Origin: an uncultured Alphaproteobacteria bacterium
GTDB taxonomy: Bacteria > Pseudomonadota > Alphaproteobacteria > Rhodobacterales > Rhodobacteraceae
Length of the DNA: 53,707 bases
Reading direction: 5' to 3'
Assembly: GCA_902524655.1 (NCBI GenBank)
Contig: CABZEG010000010.1
Coordinates: forward strand, 1-53,707
Shown here one piece after another: positions 45,800 through 53,707 of this stretch (position 1 is the stretch's first letter; each line of letters starts with the position of its first letter). Under the pieces are notes generated by a model. The model had not been told where the DNA came from. It searched no databases and worked only from the letters and a program-made list of their open reading frames with translations. The position numbers and the translations under genes were made by a program.

Positions 45800-46432
45800 A
45801 TGAATGAGACAAAAGCCCTTCTCATGCTAAAATTAAGAAAAGTAGGTGTTTCGAGTACTGAAATCTTGGATTGCATAGAGACAATAGATAGAAGTCGTTT
45901 TGTTTCAAAAAGTTTTTTAAATCGATGCTTAGAAGATATTGCACTCCCTATTGAATGCGGCCAGACTATCAGCCAACCTTCACTCGTTGGCTTCATGACT
46001 CAGCAATTAGAAATACCTCGAAGAAGTAAGGTTTTAGAAATAGGTACTGGTTCTGGATACCAAACGGCAGTACTCTCAAAATTTGCATCAAGAGTATATT
46101 CTATTGAAAGATATAAGAAGCTTGTAGACATTGCTAAGAAACGACTTGAGGACCTAAAGATTTATAATGTGATAATACTATTACAGGATGGTTTCTATGG
46201 TTATTCCCCGCAGTCACCTTTTGATAGAATTATCGTAACTGCAGCTGTCGAAGAAATTCCTAGTTCACTTATAAATCAACTGAAAATTGGGGGAGTTATG
46301 CTCATCCCTGTCGGCTTACCAAACGAGAAACAGTCACTTCTCAAAGTTGTAAAAACAGAAAAAAGCTTGGACATTAAAGAGCTAATGAGTGTAAGGTTCG
46401 TGCAAATGAAAGAAGGGCTAATAAAAATTTAA
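45800..46432 (+). CDS. pcm: Protein-L-isoaspartate O-methyltransferase
   Basis: A 210-residue Pcm that methylates isoaspartyl residues in aged proteins. The SAM-binding EIGTGSGYQTAVL is near residues 75-87, preceded by GQTISQPSLVGFMTQ, the family substrate-binding block. RIIVTAAVEEIP is present near 142. It follows surE by 1 bp, the conserved surE-pcm repair and survival pair. Confidence 0.95.
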   Translation: MNETKALLMLKLRKVGVSSTEILDCIETIDRSRFVSKSFLNRCLEDIALPIECGQTISQPSLVGFMTQQLEIPRRSKVLEIGTGSGYQTAVLSKFASRVYSIERYKKLVDIAKKRLEDLKIYNVIILLQDGFYGYSPQSPFDRIIVTAAVEEIPSSLINQLKIGGVMLIPVGLPNEKQSLLKVVKTEKSLDIKELMSVRFVQMKEGLIKI

Positions 46433-46450
46433 AACTAGGGTTCAGTTTTT

Positions 46451-47509
46451 ATGAAAAAAAATACAATAATTACACTTATTTTCATTTTGCCAATTTTGGT
46501 TAATTGCCAAACATTAGAAGATAGAGACAACCCTAATTTAGATAATAAAAGCATATCTTTTGATCAAAAAGAACAACCAGATATAAGAGGAATTATTTCT
46601 TATGATAAATACCAAGTTGTGGTGGCAAATGGAAATGAAACGGTTTTAGAAATTGCTACTAGATTAGGCCTAGATCCAAGAAAATTTTCTTTGTTTAATG
46701 GCTTGGTGGAATCGTATAGGCCAAGGCAAGGGGAGTTGCTAGCATTAAACAAAAATATAATCCCCATAAAAAAGGGAAATACAAGTGTTTGGTCTAAAAA
46801 AAGCACAAAAAATGTGCTTAAGAGAGCGGAGGAAACTAAACAGGTCAACGTTCCAAAAAAAAATGACTTTGTAAAACATAAGGTCGAAAGTGGAGAAACA
46901 ATTTACTCGATAGCTCGATTATACGGAGTTTCTGTGACATCTTTAGCTAAGTTAAATAAGTTAGATGCAGAATTCAAAATTTATGTGGGACAAAACATTA
47001 TTATTCCGATTACGCAAAAGAAAATCATTTCGTCTAAGAACAATATTAAATCTACAAATAAAAAACTGGCAAACAATAATGGAAGTGACTCAGATTATTT
47101 ACCGAAACAAGAGAAAAATAATAGTTCAAAAACTAGTTTTATATTGCCAGTGAATGGAAAAGTAATTAGTAAATATAATCCCAATAGCGAGAAACAAAAA
47201 AATCAAGGAATTGATTTACAGGTGCCACCAGGTTCTCCTGTTTTTGCTGCTTCCTCAGGAGTTGTCGCTTTGATAACAGATAACACTGAAAACTTTGGGA
47301 AAATTGTACTAATAAGACATAAGGATAACTTGATCAGTATATATGGAAGAGTTGCAAAAGTTTCGGTGGAAAAAAATGAAGAAGTAACTAAAGGACAAAA
47401 AATTGGGTCGATGGCAGAAAAAGTAAGTGATGGTGGTAATCAGGTCATTCTTCACTTTGAGATTAGAAAAGGAACTAAAAGCGTAAACCCTGAAAATTTT
47501 TTTGAGTAA
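46451..47509 (+). CDS. NlpD-like LysM/M23 lipoprotein
   Basis: A 352-residue lipoprotein: signal peptide with lipobox LVNC (Cys near residue 19), two LysM-type units (~52-95 and ~137-181, VESGETIYSIARLYGVS), then an M23 domain (~240-350). The position that normally holds the zinc histidine reads QGIDLQ, and the later HxH region reads SIYGRV, as in NlpD. It is therefore probably not a peptidase but an activator of a cell-division amidase (family knowledge). It is last of serS-surE-pcm-nlpD, 18 bp after pcm. Confidence 0.9.
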   Translation: MKKNTIITLIFILPILVNCQTLEDRDNPNLDNKSISFDQKEQPDIRGIISYDKYQVVVANGNETVLEIATRLGLDPRKFSLFNGLVESYRPRQGELLALNKNIIPIKKGNTSVWSKKSTKNVLKRAEETKQVNVPKKNDFVKHKVESGETIYSIARLYGVSVTSLAKLNKLDAEFKIYVGQNIIIPITQKKIISSKNNIKSTNKKLANNNGSDSDYLPKQEKNNSSKTSFILPVNGKVISKYNPNSEKQKNQGIDLQVPPGSPVFAASSGVVALITDNTENFGKIVLIRHKDNLISIYGRVAKVSVEKNEEVTKGQKIGSMAEKVSDGGNQVILHFEIRKGTKSVNPENFFE

Positions 47510-47519
47510 CTTAGTAATT

Positions 47520-48338
47520 CTAAATACGGCCTAATAAAGATACTATAAATTGTTTTGCAACGCGACCTGAACGACTGCCTCTTTGAACTTGCCATTCAAT
47601 TGCTAGTTTATTTAATTCATTTATTCCAATATCTATGTTCAACTCTTTGGCGTAAGATCCTACTATTTCTAAATATAGGTCTTGATCGCACTCATAAAAG
47701 CCTATTGAAATACCAAATCTATCTGAAATGGAGAGACGTTCATCAAGTTCTTCTTCCCACCTCATAAAATTATCATCTTTATGTGTTTTTCTACTCAATA
47801 AGTGTCTTCTATTGGATGTTGCGTAAATTAGTACGTTCTGCGTTCCACCTATCAATCCTCCTTCTAGTAAAGATTTAAGTGATTTATAGCTCGTTTCATT
47901 TACATCAAATGAAATATCGTCACAAAAAATTATAAATTTTTTATTTATATTTCTTAATATTTTTAATAGCTTATTGAAATCTCTTAAATCATCTCTAGCC
48001 ACTTCAATGACCTTCAAAGTATTACTTTTTGAACCAGCAGCTTTAACAACAGATTTGATAAGAGTTGATTTTCCCATACCTCTCGCACCCCAAACTAAAA
48101 CGTTATTAGCTAATTTTCCATCGATAAAGGCTTCAGTATTGCTTTTAACCAGTTCAATTTCCTTATCCATTCCCTTCAATAATGAAACATCCACTGTTGA
48201 TATATTACCAACCTCTGAAAAATGATTTCGATCTGGTTCCCATATGAATGCATATGCTCTGTCAAAAAATTCAACATTAGGGTCCAAAGGAAACGCTCTC
48301 TCCAAAGAGTCTGCTATTCTTTTAAGATATTCTTCCAT
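47520..48338 (-). CDS. DUF815 AAA-type ATP-binding protein
   Basis: A 272-residue DUF815 ATPase. Walker A VWGARGMGKSTL is near residues 83-94, Walker B FIIFCDDISF near 136, and a sensor-like arginine occurs in YATSNRRHL. The cellular role is unknown. In alphaproteobacteria it commonly sits by the surE-pcm-nlpD or tat genes. It converges with the NlpD-like gene, 10 bp apart, and follows tatC by 11 bp. Confidence 0.9.
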   Translation of the reverse strand: MEEYLKRIADSLERAFPLDPNVEFFDRAYAFIWEPDRNHFSEVGNISTVDVSLLKGMDKEIELVKSNTEAFIDGKLANNVLVWGARGMGKSTLIKSVVKAAGSKSNTLKVIEVARDDLRDFNKLLKILRNINKKFIIFCDDISFDVNETSYKSLKSLLEGGLIGGTQNVLIYATSNRRHLLSRKTHKDDNFMRWEEELDERLSISDRFGISIGFYECDQDLYLEIVGSYAKELNIDIGINELNKLAIEWQVQRGSRSGRVAKQFIVSLLGRI

Positions 48339-48349
48339 AATTGTTGTAC

Positions 48350-49165
48350 TTATAAGTTTTCATTTATTTTATTTATGGCTTCCTCGTTTTTCTTCTCTAC
48401 TAACTTTACCAATAAAATAGATACCTCATATAGAGAATACACTACGGAAAATAGAATAATTTGAGTAATAACATCCGGGGGAGTGACTACGGCTGCTACC
48501 ACTAATATCGTCACTATCGCATATTTTCTTATGCCGATAAGTGAAGTCGAGGAAACCAAACCGGCTTTACCCATCAAGGTTAACAACACGGGCAATTGGA
48601 AACATATACCAAAAGCTAATATAAATCTTATCGTGAGACTAAGATATTCATTTATGGTTCCGAGATATTTTATTCCTACTAGATTATTTAGATCTGAAGT
48701 ATTTTGAAAACTTAAGAAAAAATTAAATGCCAAGGGAAGAACGACATAATATGCAAAAGCTGCACCCACCGTAAACAAAACGGGAGAAGCAATTAAAAAG
48801 GGCAAAAAAGCCAGTTTTTCTTGTTTATATAAGCCTGGAGCAATAAATCGCCAAATTTGGAAGCTAATAAAAGGAAATGAAACGATAAAGCCTCCAAAAA
48901 AAGATATTTTTACATTGACCATAAAGCCTTGTTGAAGACCAGTAAAAATTAAGTCACTAGTGTCATTTTTAAGGGTTAGAAGTGTTGTTATCGGTATAGC
49001 TAAGAAATTGAAAATGTATTTTGAGAATGGGAATACACATATCATGCAAAGAAGGAACGCTAACACACAATAAATAAGCCTAGACCTCAATTCCGAAAGA
49101 TGCTCTACCAGAGGGGCGTTGGATGAACCTATGTCATCCAGTTTGTCTTGATCTTTTTTCATCAA
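48350..49165 (-). CDS. tatC: Sec-independent translocase TatC
   Basis: A 271-residue, six-span TatC, the receptor for twin-arginine signal peptides. The N-terminal LVEHLSELRSRLIY and the block FKNTSD-type cytoplasmic loops with FQIWRFIAPGLYKQEK are family signatures. It completes the minus-strand tatA-tatB-tatC set. The binding protein at 21517-22785 has a Tat-type signal and may be a client. Confidence 0.96.
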   Translation of the reverse strand: MMKKDQDKLDDIGSSNAPLVEHLSELRSRLIYCVLAFLLCMICVFPFSKYIFNFLAIPITTLLTLKNDTSDLIFTGLQQGFMVNVKISFFGGFIVSFPFISFQIWRFIAPGLYKQEKLAFLPFLIASPVLFTVGAAFAYYVVLPLAFNFFLSFQNTSDLNNLVGIKYLGTINEYLSLTIRFILAFGICFQLPVLLTLMGKAGLVSSTSLIGIRKYAIVTILVVAAVVTPPDVITQIILFSVVYSLYEVSILLVKLVEKKNEEAINKINENL

Positions 49166-49210
49166 ATATTACAGATAATCAAATAAACTTAAGTGTATAA
49201 ATTTAAAAGT

Positions 49211-49510
49211 TTAAAGACTACCTCTTTTTTTAACTTTTCCTTTAGCAAGCTTTTTACCTTTAATTCCTATTTCAGGTTCCTCAATATAACTGTCTAAATT
49301 AGTATGCTGCTTTAAATCTTTTTTCAAATCACTAATCTCTTCTATTTCAACAGTTTCGTTTATCTGATCATAAAATTCTCTTGAAACTTGCTTTATTTTT
49401 GCAAGCATTTTTCCAGTTTTGTTTAGCAACTTTGGTAAGTCTTTTGGTCCCACGACTATTAAAGTAACAGTACCGATAACAAGCAACTCTTGCCAACCTA
49501 AATCAAACAT
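49211..49510 (-). CDS. tatB: Sec-independent translocase TatB
   Basis: A 99-residue TatB: one N-terminal membrane helix (MFDLGWQELLVIGTVTLIVV), hinge GPKDLPKLL, an amphipathic helix and a charged tail. It forms the receptor complex with TatC. It lies 10 bp after tatA and 45 bp before tatC. Confidence 0.94.
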   Translation of the reverse strand: MFDLGWQELLVIGTVTLIVVGPKDLPKLLNKTGKMLAKIKQVSREFYDQINETVEIEEISDLKKDLKQHTNLDSYIEEPEIGIKGKKLAKGKVKKRGSL

Positions 49511-49520
49511 TTTTTTGCAC

Positions 49521-49739
49521 TCATCCTTTGTCTTTTTCAGGGGTTATATCTTTTGCTTTTTCTGAAACTTCTTCTTGTGCCTTTTCTAATTCCTGTTTAC
49601 CTTCGCTTATACCCTTCTTAAAACTGGTTATACCCTTTCCTACTTCACCCATTAAGGACGATATTTTACCTCTTCCAAATAGTATAAGCACAACAACTGC
49701 TATTAAAATGATTCCTGGCAGTCCAATTTGATTAAACAT
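49521..49739 (-). CDS. tatA: Sec-independent translocase TatA
   Basis: A 72-residue TatA: N-terminal membrane helix, the conserved hinge [18 protein letters not shown], then an amphipathic helix and a charged tail. It oligomerises to form the export pore for folded proteins. GGAG lies 7 nt before the ATG. Confidence 0.95.
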   Translation of the reverse strand: MFNQIGLPGIILIAVVVLILFGRGKISSLMGEVGKGITSFKKGISEGKQELEKAQEEVSEKAKDITPEKDKG

Positions 49740-49814
49740 TTATTATCTCCAATACTTTTATGAATATGGTTGTTAATTTAACCTAACAGAAAAATAAAAT
49801 TTATCACTTAATTT

Positions 49815-50909
49815 TTAATCTTTAACGAAAACAAAACAGCGGTCTCTTCTGACTGACAGCCATAAATTAATACCATAAGGGGGAAGGAAAACGCCAGGGA
49901 CAGAAGCTTTGAGTATAGATTGATCAAACTCCATTTTTAATTCCACAAGACTTTCTTTACCCAGAAATCTTGAACGAACGACCTTTCCTCTAGCAGCAAT
50001 GCCATGTTCACTAGTTGGACTCGGACCCTTCCCATTTCTATCAAAATCAATTTTTAAGTGTTGAGGACGAATAATTATCTCAGCGATCAAACCGTCTTGT
50101 AAGCCAGGTGTCATAAATAAGCCGAACGGGGTTTCAGTTTGTGAGTTATTCACTTTTCCATTTATTTTGTTGTAATTTGAAAGAAATTTTGCAGCTTTGC
50201 TGTCTACTGGCTTGTTATAAACGTTATATGGGGCTCCCCTCTGAACGATAGAACCATCTCTCATCAGAGCAATGCTATCAGAAATCTTCATGGCCTCTTC
50301 TGGATCATGCGTAACCATAATTACTGATGTATCTTCTTCACTAAGCAACGATAGTGTCAAATCCCTTATTTCATCTCTTAGCCTATTATCTAAACTCGTA
50401 AAGGGTTCATCCATTAACATTATCTTCGGGCTTGGGGCTAGGGCTCTAGCGATAGCAACTCTCTGTTGTTCTCCACCAGAAATCATATGGGGATATTTTT
50501 TCCCAAAAGGAAGCATACCGACGCAATCAAGAAGATAGCTCGTTCTTTCTTTAATTTTTTCTTTGGTAAGTTCATTTAAAGCATAACTTACATTTTGGAA
50601 AATGTTTAAATGAGGAAAAAGAGATAAATCTTGGAATACAAGTCCAATACCTCTTTCAGCCGTCTCTTTAAAAATAACCCTATCATGCGAAACTAAAAAA
50701 TCATTTATAAATATTTTACCTTTATCAGGAATTTCCAAACCGGCTATAAGCCGTAAAGCGGTCGTTTTTCCACACCCAGATGGTCCCAGTAAGCACATCC
50801 GCTCACCTTCATTTATTGATAGATTTAAGTTATCTAAAACTTTTTGCTCATTAAAAGATTTGGAAACTGCCTCAAGCTCTAGAATTTGTTTATCTTTCTT
50901 GATACTCAT
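49815..50909 (-). CDS. ABC transporter ATP-binding protein (FbpC/PotA-like)
   Basis: About 364 residues from ATG 50909; a TTG at 50930 would add seven. Walker A GPSGCGKTT is near residues 41-49, the signature ISGGEQQR near 141-148, Walker B IMLMDEPFTSLD near 162-173 and the switch His in MVTHDPEEA near 197. The C-terminal TOBE-like region includes IIIRPQHLKID. It resembles iron(III) and polyamine importer ATPases. No permease or binding protein is adjacent; it follows the fpr gene by 55 bp, so its partners are elsewhere. Confidence 0.88.
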   Translation of the reverse strand: MSIKKDKQILELEAVSKSFNEQKVLDNLNLSINEGERMCLLGPSGCGKTTALRLIAGLEIPDKGKIFINDFLVSHDRVIFKETAERGIGLVFQDLSLFPHLNIFQNVSYALNELTKEKIKERTSYLLDCVGMLPFGKKYPHMISGGEQQRVAIARALAPSPKIMLMDEPFTSLDNRLRDEIRDLTLSLLSEEDTSVIMVTHDPEEAMKISDSIALMRDGSIVQRGAPYNVYNKPVDSKAAKFLSNYNKINGKVNNSQTETPFGLFMTPGLQDGLIAEIIIRPQHLKIDFDRNGKGPSPTSEHGIAARGKVVRSRFLGKESLVELKMEFDQSILKASVPGVFLPPYGINLWLSVRRDRCFVFVKD

Positions 50910-50964
50910 TCTCCCCAAAAAGAAATTCAATAATTAGTTAGGACCTAAACTTACATATTATTGT

Positions 50965-51744
50965 TTAATCAACGAAAGCTTTTTCAATTACAAAATGACC
51001 AGGAGCTGAATTAGACCCCTCTGTTAGCCCTTTATCCAAACAAATTTCTTTAAATTCATTTAGCATTGCCATACTGCCGCATATCATAGCTCTATCCTCT
51101 AAGGGATTTAGATCGCTCCCAAATTCTTCTTTAAATCTTTTTGACTTAAGCCAATCAGTAACTCTTCCAACATACTGGCTAGGTTCTCTAGTAGTCGTAG
51201 GAAAAAATCTCAGCTTATTTTCTACAATTTCTGACAACAACTCATCCTTTAAGATTCCATCAATAGTGTGCTTTCCAAATTCAAGCTCATTATTAAAACG
51301 ACAAGTTTGGAATAGAATTACCTCACTAAACTTTTCATATGTCTCAGGATCACGAATTATACTTGTAAAAGGCGCTATGCCCGTCCCCGTAGAAAATAGA
51401 AATAGGCGCTTTCCTGTTAATAATGCATCATTTACTAAGGTGCCTACAGGTTTTTTTCTTAACATAATATTGTCACCTGCTTTTAGCTTTTGCAGCTTTG
51501 ATGTTAAGGGGCCATCTTCAACTTTTATTGAGTAAAACTCAAACTCTTTATGCCAATTAGGAGATGCTATTGAGTATGCTCTAAGCAAAGGTTTTTCATC
51601 TATGTTTAACCCTATCATTACAAACTCTCCCGATCTAAACCTAAAGTTGTCTGGTCTTAAACAGGAAAATGAAAATGTTGATGAGGTCCAATGATGTACA
51701 TTTAAAACCTCTAGCAGTTGTAATCCATTAATTTCTTTTTGCAC
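50965..51744 (-). CDS. fpr: Ferredoxin/flavodoxin--NADP reductase
   Basis: A 259-residue FNR of the bacterial Fpr type. The FAD motif RAYSIASPNW is near residue 55 and the NADP motif STGTGIAPFTSI near 113-124. The C-terminus ENS-type part reads CGSMAML and ends VIEKAFVD. It shuttles electrons between NADPH and ferredoxin or flavodoxin, relevant to iron-sulfur enzymes such as IspG. Confidence 0.94.
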   Translation of the reverse strand: MQKEINGLQLLEVLNVHHWTSSTFSFSCLRPDNFRFRSGEFVMIGLNIDEKPLLRAYSIASPNWHKEFEFYSIKVEDGPLTSKLQKLKAGDNIMLRKKPVGTLVNDALLTGKRLFLFSTGTGIAPFTSIIRDPETYEKFSEVILFQTCRFNNELEFGKHTIDGILKDELLSEIVENKLRFFPTTTREPSQYVGRVTDWLKSKRFKEEFGSDLNPLEDRAMICGSMAMLNEFKEICLDKGLTEGSNSAPGHFVIEKAFVD

Positions 51745-51825
51745 TTAAATTCCTAAAATTCTTAAATCGCTTTAATAGTTACCTGTGAAAAATATCACTC
51801 TCGCTTTAAACCGCAAGCAGATTTT

Positions 51826-53463
51826 CTATTCAATTTCAGCTATCTCTATTATTGGTTTTTTCCCACAAATTGCATAAATCTCATCTTTTATAAAGCGCTT
51901 AAAGTCGTCTACATTTTTCCAATTTTTTTTCTTCGTCGTTTTATTTAAGAATGACTCAGCATTTTTTATTAATTCATCTGAATAATCTTCAAATCTTGGA
52001 AGACCAAATGAAATAAATTGTACACTTAGAAATTTCTTCGATGGAATTGTTATCTGTATAAAAAGTAATCCTTCAGACGACATTCTAATTCTTTCTCTAA
52101 AAGCAATATTATCGGATTTTGCAATTATCTTTCCATCTACAAATAACTTCTCTGGCCTATTACTAGAATCCTTGCTTATTTTTAAATCTTTATCTATTTC
52201 GATTATTTCACCATTTTTTACTATTTCAGCTCTAATATTTTTTTCTTCCAGTACTTTTTTGTGCCCAATCAAATGCCTTATCTCTCCATGCATTGGTACA
52301 ACAAGCAAAGGCTTAACTTTTTTATAAAAGTCTAGCATTTCTGGTATGTTTGTATGCCCACTTACGTGAAACTCTCTATCGTCATTGTATTTAACCACAA
52401 CCCCTTTATCAGAGAGATTATTTATTACCCGGTTGACAGAAATTTCATTGCCAGGAATAGTTTTGGAAGAGAAAATAAACGTATCACCATTTCCGATCTC
52501 CAAACCCATGTATTTGCCTCGAGATAGTTGTGCGGAAGCAGCTCTGACTTCCCCCTGAGATCCTGTTGCAATAACCAATAAATTTTCTCTAGGAATCAAG
52601 TGAGCCTCTCGAGGATCGATTAATGTTGGGAACTCATCAAAAATTCCAGTTTCGATTGCTTTATTAAGCATATTATTCATAGCGCGCCCAAAAACTGCAA
52701 TTGATCTTCCCGATTTTTCTCCTGCTTCAGCAATAATTTTTAATCTGCCGAGATTCGAAGCAAAAGAAGTAAATATGACTCTGCCTTTACTTTGTTTAAT
52801 AATTTTGTAAATTGGTTCTTTTAGTAAAGATTCTGACTTTCCCTTATTTCCGTTGAGCATATTTGTGGAATCCACGACACAAAGTGAGGGCCTCCCTCCA
52901 ATTGCCTCAACCAACTTTTTATAGTCAATAGAATTTTCTAGAATTGGTTTTTTATCTATCTTAAAATCTCCTGTATGAAGAACAACGCCAAATTTACTTT
53001 TCATAATTAGGAATGATGCTTCTGGCACAGAATGTGTTGTAGGAAAAAAGGATACTAATGCATGTTTGAGCTTAACTTCATACGGCCACTTCTTAACCGT
53101 TACTACTCGTTTAGTATCTACATTAACTTTTTTTAATTTATCTTTTACGACTTCAGATGTAAATTTCCTACAATATATTTTGCAGTCTATCTTTGAAGCA
53201 ATAAATCCAATTGCTCCCAAATGATCTTCATGAGCATGAGTAATAAAAATTCCTTCCAAGTTTCTTAAGTTATTAAGTATTAGCGTCGGATTAGGAAATA
53301 TTAAATCTACCCCTGGTTCTGATTCCATTTTGGGGAAAGAAACACCAGAATCAACAAGTATGTAGCTTATATTACTCCCATTTTTAAAGCCGTAGGCATA
53401 CATGTTCATACCAATCTCACCAGCTCCTCCAATTGGTGAATATATTAAACTATAATCTTTCAA
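51826..53463 (-). CDS. rnj: Ribonuclease J
   Basis: A 545-residue metallo-beta-lactamase/beta-CASP ribonuclease, acting in 5'-3' RNA decay and rRNA maturation. The metal motif HAHEDHLGAIG is near residues 75-85. HTGDFKIDKKP and the beta-CASP motif SGHTNIPE near 368 followed by PMHGEIRHL are present. The TTG start overlaps the coaX stop. The coaX-rnj pair is characteristic of alphaproteobacteria. Confidence 0.95.
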   Translation of the reverse strand: MKDYSLIYSPIGGAGEIGMNMYAYGFKNGSNISYILVDSGVSFPKMESEPGVDLIFPNPTLILNNLRNLEGIFITHAHEDHLGAIGFIASKIDCKIYCRKFTSEVVKDKLKKVNVDTKRVVTVKKWPYEVKLKHALVSFFPTTHSVPEASFLIMKSKFGVVLHTGDFKIDKKPILENSIDYKKLVEAIGGRPSLCVVDSTNMLNGNKGKSESLLKEPIYKIIKQSKGRVIFTSFASNLGRLKIIAEAGEKSGRSIAVFGRAMNNMLNKAIETGIFDEFPTLIDPREAHLIPRENLLVIATGSQGEVRAASAQLSRGKYMGLEIGNGDTFIFSSKTIPGNEISVNRVINNLSDKGVVVKYNDDREFHVSGHTNIPEMLDFYKKVKPLLVVPMHGEIRHLIGHKKVLEEKNIRAEIVKNGEIIEIDKDLKISKDSSNRPEKLFVDGKIIAKSDNIAFRERIRMSSEGLLFIQITIPSKKFLSVQFISFGLPRFEDYSDELIKNAESFLNKTTKKKNWKNVDDFKRFIKDEIYAICGKKPIIEIAEIE

Positions 53464-53707
53464 ACTTCTTTATCCTGATTGAAATGCGATATATACATTA
53501 GTCCTTTGATGGTAAGTCTTAGGTCTATTTTGTCAAATATAGTAGTGTCCCGAGAGAATACATTCGATAGACCCCCCGTCGCAATCACATTGATTATTTT
53601 TGTCTCTTTTTTTATTCTCGAAATTATTCCATCCACCAAGCTTAAATATCCCCAATATATACCAGATTGCATACAATTAATCGTATTTCTTCCTATTACA
53701 TTAGGTG
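53460..53707 (-). CDS. coaX: Type III pantothenate kinase, C-terminal part (cut by window)
   Basis: The frame stays open to the window edge, so the ATP-binding N-terminus is outside. The visible ~81 residues include IGRNTINCMQSGIYWGYLSL and VIATGGLSNVF, typical of CoaX. The enzyme phosphorylates pantothenate in coenzyme A synthesis. Its stop overlaps the rnj start. Confidence 0.92.
   Translation of the reverse strand, partial: PNVIGRNTINCMQSGIYWGYLSLVDGIISRIKKETKIINVIATGGLSNVFSRDTTIFDKIDLRLTIKGLMYISHFNQDKEV

Overview
The window is AT-rich (roughly two-thirds A+T by eye) chromosome of an alphaproteobacterium. The evidence is the gene order: pepA and holC divergent from lptG-lptD-surA-pdxA-rsmA; rodZ-like–ispG–prfA–prmC–DUF4167; sdhE; serS-surE-pcm-nlpD-like; tatABC; coaX–rnj. 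The order recalls Rhodobacterales and relatives. I do not assign a genus. Low GC, compact spacing and the transporter repertoire would fit a marine planktonic lineage (inference).

Layout. (1) 1-2361: an NMT1/THI5-type ABC importer (substrate-binding protein cut by the window edge, ATPase, permease). (2) 2362-12095: a stacked array on a tRNA-Asn gene. Two fossil 3' ends of that tRNA (2482-2514, 4129-4161) and the intact gene (12021-12095) delimit two cargo modules, one with an ordinary flagellin and one with a giant ~2,420-residue flagellin carrying an adhesin-like insert. (3) 12147-18691: metallo-hydrolase, orphan histidine kinase, SDR, YggT-like protein, sodium:solute symporter with its DUF4212 partner, and a conserved unknown. 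(4) 18700-26594: a second stacked array on a tRNA with CAU anticodon. A decayed junction (18700), a clearer one (24183) and the intact tRNA (26518-26594) delimit a racemase plus PotABCD-type ABC module and an adenylate cyclase module. (5) 26718-53707: housekeeping genes: purMN, ndk, holC, pepA, LPS transport, ribosome and release-factor maturation, isoprenoids, serS-surE-pcm, Tat export, RNase J, coaX (cut by the window edge).

Main result. Both arrays share an element end although they sit on different tRNA genes. Directly after each fossil tRNA piece comes a ~100-bp block with seven GTCATA words (eroded at 18732), and in three of four junctions a box near GTAGATCGGCAGTTGACC about 180 bp further in. 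The opposite ends carry target-specific repeats: TTGTCACCAA at the Asn locus and TTGTGAACA at the CAU locus. All tRNA pieces end at the same place, just before the anticodon stem. This looks like a family of small cargo modules that inserted one after another at tRNA 3' ends. No recombinase gene is visible in the window, so mobilisation in trans, or loss of the enzyme, is inferred. The layout recalls tRNA-anchored elements such as the tycheposons of Prochlorococcus; I claim no sequence relationship.

The cargo is environment-facing: flagellar filament proteins, cyclic-nucleotide signalling and nutrient import. The core genes between and beyond the arrays look ordinary, with small oddities: one LptF/LptG-family gene where two are usual, NLPY in place of NPPY in PrmC, and tat genes inverted relative to serS.
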